A stretch of DNA of 12,538 bases, from the NCBI GenBank assembly GCA_022661535.1, contig JAKULF010000028.1, forward strand, positions 1 to 12,538. The letters run 5' to 3'. Positions 1-8,115 of the stretch are shown piece by piece. The stretch's first letter is position 1, and each line of letters begins with the position of its first letter. Below the pieces are notes generated by a model, which saw only the letters and a list, made by a program, of their open reading frames with translations, searched no databases and was not told the origin of the DNA. The translations under genes were made by a program, and so were the position numbers. Source of the stretch: Eutypa lata (Eukaryota; Ascomycota; Sordariomycetes; Xylariales; Diatrypaceae).

Positions 1-2556
1 CTTTGTATGTCTTTCCTTGTATATTATATCTCTATATAATTCATAAGTTTTAAAAGGTATACTATCTTTAGTAAATAAACCAACTTCTATAAAATTATTA
101 TATTCTATAAAAAATTCAGATTGTTTATTGACTTTATCATTTTCTTTATCATTTTGTTTCTTTGATTGTTTTTTAGTAAGTCTTTTAAAAGGTATCATTA
201 CACCTTCATTTACATATAACTTACAACCCATTGATTTAGCTACTAAATACTCACTACCTGTTATAACACTACGACCCTTTAAAGGGTAAATATCTATATC
301 ATCGTCAACACGAGTTGGTATACAAGGATATTTTATATCTTCAGGGAAGTCAAACTTTACATCTAGCATTATATAATTAAGTAATAATTGTTCATTAGAC
401 ATTTTTAAAACTGTTTTTTCATAAATACGAACAGCTTTGTAGTATTGAGGATCCCCTAATATGACATCACGGTAGGATAACAACTAGTTAAATCATAATC
501 TATCCAGCTACGTTTATTATTTTCTATTCTATCTAAACCATACATCATTGACTCATTACGACCCCCTCTATAACCAGCTATGAAAGGTATTAAATGGTTA
601 ATTAATACAGTAGAACGAGCGTCTTTTGGTGTTAATTTTGCTGTAATACTTCCTATATTAATATCATCACGTATTTGATAACCTTCATAACCTTCCTTAT
701 CATTCTTTCAAAACATAAGCCTTCCCTATCCCAGAAGCTGTTAAAGGTACCCCTAATTTATCAAGACTGAAATTAAACTCTTCCATAGAATTAGCATGTT
801 TTAATGTTATTGAATCTCTAATAGCGTATAACTCAAATAATTCTTTATCTTCCATTATTAATTTCTTCATACTATCTTTCCTATGTTTACCTAAATCAAT
901 CTTTTTATATTCATCACCATAAATATCCCCTATACTTGCTAAACTATTTACCCCTGACGGTGCTATTAAAACAGTATCTCTAAAATGAACTTTACTTTTA
1001 GCAAAGTCAAATATTAAAGGTTTACTTCTGGTTACAAATGACCTATTTATTATATCTAAATAATTCTTTAATTCATCAAAATTACTTAAAATAGATAATC
1101 AGCACCTGATTCATGCATACATAAATAAAGTAATCTATTTATAGTAATACTTAACCTTGATTGTGAATTATTAAATCTATAAGTTATACGGGAAGTATGT
1201 TTGTTAGCACTTCTTAAAATACTTTCAAACATTTTTTCTGAAGTTTCATATTCTTCATCTTCATCTGATTTTCTCTAAGAATACCTGATGATTTGTCTAT
1301 TAATTCACCTTCATCACTTTCCTCTATTCTATCTAGGATTTTAATTACTTTTAATAAAGCTATTACATGCTCTTTATCATTTAAACTTTCTGAATCCTTA
1401 ATTAATTCTTCGTATTTATAATCTTTTAAATACTTAATTAAAGTCACAACTTCTGTTTTTGGGAAAATATAGATATTAAAATCTTTTTGTGTTATTAACT
1501 TAATATCTTCTAAACCTGATTCTAATAAATCATCCAGATATTTTCTTAGTTTGTTTAATAAATTATCATTATCACTACATAAAATTAACCGTAATTCTTT
1601 TATTAAATTATCTATACTTTTACAAGCTAAATCTATTTTGGAAGACTCACCTCATTCAAGTTTACTTCCATAATTAAAATCCGACATTCTTAGTCCATCA
1701 AAATTTATTAAAGGTACTTTTATATTAAAACTAGTATTTGATGCTAATTGTATAGATAATAACTCATTAGTTTTATTTAAAGACGATTCTAATTCATATT
1801 CACTATCATAACCTGTAAAAGTATTCAAACCGATAGTTAGACCTCTATTTTTTAATCTATCACTCAACGAGGGATTAATCATTCTAAAAACATCTTTTCA
1901 TAATCTCTTAATATCAGACTGTAAATCAGACTCAACAAAATCTAATTCGTTAGTTTCTATAAACTTAGCTAATATAACTAACATTTTAAATATTAATAAC
2001 AAAAATAAATTATAATAAATAACATTTAAATTAATAGAACCCTTAAAGTCTTTATTCATTATTTCTAACTTAATAAGTAAATAAGCTACTATTGGTATAT
2101 TTATATTAGGGTCATTAACATACCCTTTTTCAGATAATTTATTTAATTCACTAAATATCCTATCCAGAATATTAAATAATACAATAGCTTGGTTTTATTA
2201 ATTAAGTAAAAATCAGGAGATAAATTTATAACCCCTTTATCTTGATAGAGTATAATAAAATCTATTAGTTTACTATTTATTAGAAAATCAATAAAATTAA
2301 ATACACTTTTATCCATACTATAATTCAGTCTATCTAAACCATTATTATTATTATTATTTATTATATAATTCTGTCTATATAAACCTTTATTATCATTTAT
2401 TATTATATCAGTAATTTTAGATTTCATATCAATAGACCCCTTCGAGGAATAAAATCTAAAATTACGGTTATATAAAGAAGCAACGCTAACTTTCATCCTA
2501 TTACGGTTACATAAAGGTACTATATAATATTCTAACACATTAATCGTTTTAATCAT
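1..2556 (-). pseudogene. dpo: Partial, frameshifted copy of the plasmid DNA polymerase (residues 1 to ~857)
   Basis: This is the same gene as at 3331-7338, beginning at ATG 2556-2554 and cut by the window edge at codon 857, so it holds the exonuclease motifs and motif A but not motifs B and C. Relative to the intact copy it lacks 15 bases at seven sites: about 2197 (1 base), 1268 (4), 1097 (1), 813 (3, in frame), 700 (2), 519 (3, in frame, one Asn) and 462 (1, just after motif A). Five of these break the frame. Nearly all fall in homopolymers or short tandem repeats, which favours consensus error at a thinly covered contig end over true decay. TGA again reads as Trp. Apart from the deletions the sequence is almost identical to the intact copy. 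Confidence 0.85.
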
Positions 2557-2580
2557 TTTTAAGTTTTTATATCCTTCTTA

Positions 2581-2879
2581 ACGACGTGGAGCTCGTTCTG
2601 ATCAATCAGCAGGATGGTCACATATGGTATATTTCACCCCTTATTATTTATATGTTTTGACGCTTAAAACCAACAAAGCGAAAATCCCTTTCCTAGAGGG
2701 ACTTCAATTTTCGGAGGGTTCCCGGAAGCCCAAACTAGTACAAAACCGGAGCTCTAGCCTGATAACATAGTATGTTTATCTTCTATACGATCGCTCTATC
2801 TATCGCCTCCTTCACAAATCGTCGGAATGAATTTTAGCACGACCTATGCTTACTCGACCTCATGCCACTGGTCCTTGTC
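2581..2879. other. GC-richer island, first copy
   Basis: Same as 7363-7662 with one C fewer in the C run near 2687; otherwise base-for-base the same. Confidence 0.55.
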
Positions 2880-3002
2880 TATAATACATAACTGTTATAA
2901 TTGCTATAAATACTAATAATAAAAAAAAGATAAAAATAATATATATATATAAAAAACTAACAAATAAAGGATTTATTTCCTTCTATTTTCATCATACTAA
3001 TG

Positions 3003-3070
3003 ACTTGATATTTTTTATTTTATTCTTACAGTAATAAATGTTGTATCCTTCTAAAATAAAATAATCAAGT
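3003..3070. repeat. Long bulged inverted repeat, first copy
   Basis: Identical to the inverted repeat at 7784-7851, with arms at 3003-3009 and 3064-3070 plus the inner 9-bp arms. Confidence 0.6.
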
Positions 3071-3330
3071 TCCCGTTATCCTTCTTCCTCATCTTATTAT
3101 AAAGAAAAATAACGTTAATCCGAAACACATCAGATCCCCTATAACCCACCCACTAGTTAATCAATATCGCAAAGTATTGATTTTTGATGATGATAAATAG
3201 AAATAGAAATGTCCGATTTTTGTTATTTTTTATGTGTCTGATAAATGTCCGATTCTTGTAGGAATTTAACATTTCATCACTAATATTTCTTTATTACCCT
3301 AAATATTTACCTTTATTCTTCCTCCTTTAA

Positions 3331-6300
3331 TTATTCTTCTTCTTTTAATTCTTTTAATTCTTTTAATTCTTTGGCTTCTTTTAATTGTTTTAGATATTCG
3401 CTACTATATTCTCTGAAGAAACGATCACTTTCAAAATTAGGGAATGTTTCTTTTAGATAATTTACAAAAGATTCATTTTCTTTATTTCTAGGAACAGCTC
3501 TACTAATACTTCTACGATTCTTTAATTTTGATATACTTGAAACTGTTATCCTTAAAGTTTTTGCTAATTCATGCTTGTTTATAAAGGTAATTATTTGTTC
3601 ATAACTACCAAAATAATATTTAGGTATACCATAACGACATTCATCTTTATCAGTTAAACATGCTTTAACAAAAGCTCTAACACTTGTTTCTATATAAGAT
3701 TTATAAGTTTTAGATATTTGAGTTGAATAACCTGTAAAAACCGGAGTCTTTACTAATGAACGTAAAACCCTTATTTTCTCATATCCAGTAACTGTTTTTC
3801 AAGGTATTGTATCTAAAAATTCTGTTTTATTAATGTCATTATTATTATTATTATTACCTTCTATTATACGACGTCTATTATCGTATAGTATATTATAACT
3901 TTTATCTTTATAACTACTTATCATATGACCTCCGTACTTATAAATATCAATAGCACTTCTTAAACCGGATTGTATAAATTCAAACTCATATATTTGATTA
4001 TCAAATAATTCTTTCATATACATCAATAAAAAATCTTTGTCTAAATACTTAGACTGAAAACCTGACATAGCTGAAAGACCACCACTTGTTAATCCTAATT
4101 GACCCCTAGTTTTTCAAGATAACAAACCTTTAAATTCCTCATGTTTAACCTCTAAAGCTCGGTCATCTGTTTTATCAGAATCATCGAAGGTAGTTAATTG
4201 TTTTCTAATCTCTCTATATAATAATAATAAAGTTTTGTTGTTATTATTATCCATAGATAATATCTTATTTTCTAAATCATCAATATCACAAATAAATCCG
4301 TCAGTTGTAACTGAAACTACTCTACCTTTTAATAAATGAATATTGTGTAAACATTCTCCGATTAAAGCTCTGGTAAATCCAGTTATATAACTAGACAGTA
4401 TAGGATTTGATAAAATACTACCTTCTAATCTAACATGGCTGTTTGTAGACGTATCAAAACTTTTCTTTCCACTTACACCCATAGCAATCTGCCCATAAAT
4501 TGAATTAGCTATTAATTTATATAATAAATTTAATAAACTCTTCTTAGGATACTCACGTCTTTTACGTTGTAACTCTTTCATTATTTTTCTAAAAGGTGTT
4601 AGATAATCTAAATCATATTTATTTGAATCATCTTTATTAATAGTAATAGTATTTGATTCTTGGTCATTATTTTTATTTTTATGTGATTCAGACTCTAATA
4701 CCGTTTTATCAATAGTGATTTTATAATCCTCTAATAAAACATCTTCCATAGTTCTGTAATCTCCGGTCTTTGTATGTCTTTCCTTGTATATTATATCTCT
4801 ATATAATTCATAAGTTTTAAAAGGTATACTATCTTTAGTAAATAAACCAACTTCTATAAAATTATTATATTCTATAAAAAATTCAGATTGTTTATTGACT
4901 TTATCATTTTCTTTATCATTTTGTTTCTTTGATTGTTTTTTAGTAAGTCTTTTAAAAGGTATCATTACACCTTCATTTACATATAACTTACAACCCATTG
5001 ATTTAGCTACTAAATACTCACTACCTGTTATAACACTACGACCCTTTAAAGGGTAAATATCTATATCATCGTCAACACGAGTTGGTATACAAGGATATTT
5101 TATATCTTCAGGGAAGTCAAACTTTACATCTAGCATTATATAATTAAGTAATAATTGTTCATTAGACATTTTTAAAACTGTTTTTTCATAAATACGAACA
5201 GCTTTGTAGTATTGAGGATCCCCTAATATAGACATCACGGTAGGATAACAACTAGTTAAATCATAATCTATCCAGCTACGTTTATTATTATTTTCTATTC
5301 TATCTAAACCATACATCATTGACTCATTACGACCCCCTCTATAACCAGCTATGAAAGGTATTAAATGGTTAATTAATACAGTAGAACGAGCGTCTTTTGG
5401 TGTTAATTTTGCTGTAATACTTCCTATATTAATATCATCACGTATTTGATAACCTTCATAACCTTCCTTACGTCATTCTTTCAAAACATAAGCCTTCCCT
5501 ATCCCAGAAGCTGTTAAAGGTACCCCTAATTTATCAAGACTGAAATTAAACTCTTCCATAGAATTAGCATGTTTTAATGTTATTATTGAATCTCTAATAG
5601 CGTATAACTCAAATAATTCTTTATCTTCCATTATTAATTTCTTCATACTATCTTTCCTATGTTTACCTAAATCAATCTTTTTATATTCATCACCATAAAT
5701 ATCCCCTATACTTGCTAAACTATTTACCCCTGACGGTGCTATTAAAACAGTATCTCTAAAATGAACTTTACTTTTAGCAAAGTCAAATATTAAAGGTTTA
5801 CTTCTGGTTACAAATGACCTATTTATTATATCTAAATAATTCTTTAATTCATCAAAATTACTTAAAATAGATAAATCAGCACCTGATTCATGCATACATA
5901 AATAAAGTAATCTATTTATAGTAATACTTAACCTTGATTGTGAATTATTAAATCTATAAGTTATACGGGAAGTATGTTTGTTAGCACTTCTTAAAATACT
6001 TTCAAACATTTTTTCTGAAGTTTCATATTCTTCATCTTCATCTGTTGATTTTTCTCTAAGAATACCTGATGATTTGTCTATTAATTCACCTTCATCACTT
6101 TCCTCTATTCTATCTAGGATTTTAATTACTTTTAATAAAGCTATTACATGCTCTTTATCATTTAAACTTTCTGAATCCTTAATTAATTCTTCGTATTTAT
6201 AATCTTTTAAATACTTAATTAAAGTCACAACTTCTGTTTTTGGGAAAATATAGATATTAAAATCTTTTTGTGTTATTAACTTAATATCTTCTAAACCTGA

Positions 6301-7338
6301 TTCTAATAAATCATCCAGATATTTTCTTAGTTTGTTTAATAAATTATCATTATCACTACATAAAATTAACCGTAATTCTTTTATTAAATTATCTATACTT
6401 TTACAAGCTAAATCTATTTTGGAAGACTCACCTCATTCAAGTTTACTTCCATAATTAAAATCCGACATTCTTATTCCATCAAAATTTATTAAAGGTACTT
6501 TTATATTAAAACTAGTATTTGATGCTAATTGTATAGATAATAACTCATTAGTTTTATTTAAAGACGATTCTAATTCATATTCACTATCATAACCTGTAAA
6601 AGTATTCAAACCGATAGTTAGACCTCTATTTTTTAATCTATCACTCAACGAGGGATTAATCATTCTAAAAACATCTTTTCATAATCTCTTAATATCAGAC
6701 TGTAAATCAGACTCAACAAAATCTAATTCGTTAGTTTCTATAAACTTAGCTAATATAACTAACATTTTAAATATTAATAACAAAAATAAATTATAATAAA
6801 TAACATTTAAATTAATAGAACCCTTAAAGTCTTTATTCATTATTTCTAACTTAATAAGTAAATAAGCTACTATTGGTATATTTATATTAGGGTCATTAAC
6901 ATACCCTTTTTCAGATAATTTATTTAATTCACTAAATATCCTATCCAGAATATTAAATAATACAATAGCTTGGTTTTTATTAATTAAGTAAAAATCAGGA
7001 GATAAATTTATAACCCCTTTCTCTTGATAGAGTATAATAAAATCTATTAGTTTACTATTTATTAGAAAATCAATAAAATTAAATACACTTTTATCCATAC
7101 TATAATTCAGTCTATCTAAACCATTATTATTATTATTATTTATTATATAATTCTGTCTATATAAACCTTTATTATCATTTATTATTATATCAGTAATTTT
7201 AGATTTCATATCAATAGACCCCTTCGAGGAATAAAATCTAAAATTACGGTTATATAAAGAAGCAACGCTAACTTTCATCCTATTACGGTTACATAAAGGT
7301 ACTATATAATATTCTAACACATTAATCGTTTTAATCAT
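3331..7338 (-). CDS. dpo: Intact mitochondrial-plasmid family B DNA polymerase with TTD motif C (genetic code 4)
   Basis: A continuous 1335-codon frame runs from ATG (7338-7336) to TAA (3333-3331) when TGA is read as Trp. In-frame TGA codons encode residues 220, 302, 622, 1075 and 1180; residue 689 uses TGG. An in-frame TAA lies eight codons upstream (7362-7360), and no other ATG lies between. The exonuclease motifs are Exo I D251-S-E253, Exo II H483...D488 and Exo III Y579-x3-D583. YxGG at 666-669 links to the polymerase domain. Motif A is D693-L-T-S-C-Y-P699, motif B K941-L-I-A-N-S-I-Y-G949, and motif C T1011-T-D1013-G. A basic KTRGQ motif follows at 1076-1080. The ~240 residues between motifs A and B include Lys/Asn-rich inserts. 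A helix-turn-helix-like stretch (about 1255-1277) and a Lys/Glu tail end the protein. The TTD variant is known from the Neurospora Fiji and LaBelle plasmid polymerases. Its role, plasmid replication in the mitochondrial matrix, is inferred from family membership. Confidence 0.95.
3838..3855. repeat. (ATT)6 microsatellite encoding six Asn (residues 1162-1167)
   Basis: In-frame Asn run between the KTRGQ motif and the C-terminal extension; same length at 8623-8640. Together with shorter Asn runs near residues 683-685 and 1031-1034, it marks low-complexity inserts in loops of the polymerase. Confidence 0.8.
7123..7140. repeat. (ATT)6 microsatellite encoding six Asn (residues 67-72)
   Basis: In-frame trinucleotide run inside the polymerase N-terminal region; same length at 2341-2358 and 11907-11924. 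Confidence 0.8.
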
Positions 7339-7362
7339 TTTTAAGTTTTTATATCCTTCTTA

Positions 7363-7662
7363 ACGACGTGGAGCTCGTTCTGATCAATCAGCAGGATGGT
7401 CACATATGGTATATTTCACCCCTTATTATTTATATGTTTTGACGCTTAAAACCAACAAAGCGAAAATCCCCTTTCCTAGAGGGACTTCAATTTTCGGAGG
7501 GTTCCCGGAAGCCCAAACTAGTACAAAACCGGAGCTCTAGCCTGATAACATAGTATGTTTATCTTCTATACGATCGCTCTATCTATCGCCTCCTTCACAA
7601 ATCGTCGGAATGAATTTTAGCACGACCTATGCTTACTCGACCTCATGCCACTGGTCCTTGTC
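7363..7662. other. GC-richer island upstream of the polymerase gene
   Basis: About 300 bases with clearly more G and C than the surrounding DNA, starting just beyond the TAA upstream of the polymerase ATG. Notable pieces are two GGAGCTC-headed near-repeats (7370 and 7531), the perfect inverted repeat CTGATCAATCAG (7380-7391), GGGTTCCCGGAAGCCC near 7498-7513, and the near-repeat CGACCTATGC / CGACCTCATGC around 7623-7647. It could be a structured RNA, an origin or a GC cluster; no family was recognised. Confidence 0.55.
7370..7551. repeat. Pair of imperfect direct repeats headed GGAGCTC
   Basis: GGAGCTCGTTCTGATCAATCA starts at 7370 and GGAGCTCTAGCCTGATAACA at 7531. They share the GGAGCTC head and a CTGAT core about 161 bases apart. 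GAGCTC is itself palindromic, so the heads could also pair with each other. The same pair occurs at 2588 and 2748, and at 12154 and 12315. Confidence 0.5.
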
Positions 7663-7742
7663 TATAATACATAACTGTTATAATTGCTATAAATACTAAT
7701 AATAAAAAAAGATAAAAATAATATATATATATAAAAACTAAC

Positions 7743-7759
7743 AAATAAAGGATTTATTT
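7743..7759. repeat. Perfect inverted repeat AAATAAA-GGA-TTTATTT
   Basis: Seven-base arms around a 3-base loop, directly beside an (AT)n and A-run tract at about 7704-7740. A copy is at 2962-2978; the third is cut by the window end. Such an AT hairpin can arise by chance in AT-rich DNA. Confidence 0.45.
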
Positions 7760-7783
7760 CCTTCTATTTTCATCATACTAATG

Positions 7784-7851
7784 ACTTGATATTTTTTATT
7801 TTATTCTTACAGTAATAAATGTTGTATCCTTCTAAAATAAAATAATCAAGT
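7784..7851. repeat. Long bulged inverted repeat (potential hairpin) in the non-coding interval
   Basis: ACTTGAT (7784-7790) pairs with ATCAAGT (7845-7851). Then TATTTTATT (7797-7805) pairs with AATAAAATA (7836-7844), leaving a 6-base bulge (7791-7796) and a 30-base loop. That gives 16 bp of perfect pairing and is the strongest hairpin in the unit. It could be an origin stem or an RNA processing signal. Confidence 0.6.
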
Positions 7852-7939
7852 TCCCGTTATCCTTCTTCCTCATCTTATTATAAAGAAAAATAACGTTAAT
7901 CCGAAACACATCAGATCCCCTATAACCCACCCACTAGTT

Positions 7940-7963
7940 AATCAATATCGCAAAGTATTGATT
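7940..7963. repeat. Perfect inverted repeat AATCAATA / TATTGATT
   Basis: Eight-base arms with the loop TCGCAAAG. The copy at 3159-3182 is identical. It lies 24 bases before the 12-bp direct repeat at 7988. Confidence 0.55.
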
Positions 7964-7987
7964 TTTGATGATGATAAATAGAAATAG

Positions 7988-8036
7988 AAATGTCCGATTT
8001 TTTGTTATTTTTTATGTGTCTGATAAATGTCCGATT
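7988..8036. repeat. Direct repeat AAATGTCCGATT, two copies 37 bp apart
   Basis: Perfect 12-base matches at 7988-7999 and 8025-8036, each followed by a T-rich stretch. Looser similarity extends to the GATAAATA before each. The same pair is at 3207-3218 and 3243-3254. The arrangement is iteron-like, but two copies are too few to call an origin. Confidence 0.5.
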
Positions 8037-8115
8037 CTTGTAGGAATTTAACATTTCATCACTAATATTTCTTTATTACCCTAAATATTTATTTACTTTA
8101 TTCTTCCTCCTTTAA

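Larger units (their letters stand above)
2557..3330. promoter_or_regulatory. Non-coding interval, first copy (774 bp)
   Basis: Same as 7339-8115, with length changes only: one C fewer near 2687, one A more in each of two A runs (near 2931 and 2951), one T fewer near 3215, and three bases fewer near 3310. The inverted and direct repeats are unchanged. Confidence 0.6.
1..4767. repeat. Tandem plasmid unit, first (phase set by window start)
   Basis: Base 1 corresponds to base 4768 and base 9553. This copy is 4767 bases, 18 shorter than the next; the difference is 15 bases in the polymerase gene and a net 3 in the non-coding interval. The repeat is direct, with no spacer or junction sequence. Confidence 0.95.
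7339..8115. promoter_or_regulatory. Non-coding interval between polymerase copies: presumed origin and control region
   Basis: These 777 bases separate the ATG of one polymerase copy from the TAA of the next and are the only non-coding stretch in the unit. I found no open frame longer than about 20 codons, and no tRNA or rRNA. The gene-proximal part (7363-7662) is GC-richer. The rest is AT-rich, with three inverted repeats (7743-7759, 7784-7851, 7940-7963) and a 12-bp direct repeat (7988-7999 and 8025-8036). Since every functional plasmid needs an origin and a promoter, they should lie here. I could not match a known fungal mitochondrial promoter consensus, so the role is inferred from position. 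Confidence 0.6.

Noticed and set aside
5978..6202. Plus-strand open frame of 74 codons
   Set aside because: It lies wholly antisense to the polymerase gene and reads as Ser/Leu-rich low complexity from the complement of the acidic linker; it is not open in the other copies.
5473..6228. A separate gene starting at GTG 6228
   Set aside because: The GTG is an internal Val codon (residue 371); the frame continues upstream through TGA (Trp) to the ATG at 7338.
7345..7362. AAGAAGG upstream of the ATG as a Shine-Dalgarno site, which would suggest a Mollicute
   Set aside because: Spacing to the ATG is about 16 bases or more, and the gene content and TTD polymerase fit a mitochondrial plasmid much better than a bacterium using code 4.
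7384..7394. AATCAGCAGG resembling the group I intron Q element
   Set aside because: No matching P, R or S elements or P7 pairing were found in order on the plus strand, and the gene is not interrupted here; a 10-base match alone is weak.
7554..7575. Minus-strand ATAGAAGATAA as a Neurospora-type mitochondrial promoter
   Set aside because: It matches only part of the TTAGARRKRKA consensus as I remember it, too weak to call.
7363..7662. tRNA, rRNA fragment, hammerhead or VS-type ribozyme in the GC-richer island
   Set aside because: No cloverleaf with a T-loop, no rRNA signature, no CUGANGA/GAAA pair, and no similarity I could recall to the VS RNA.
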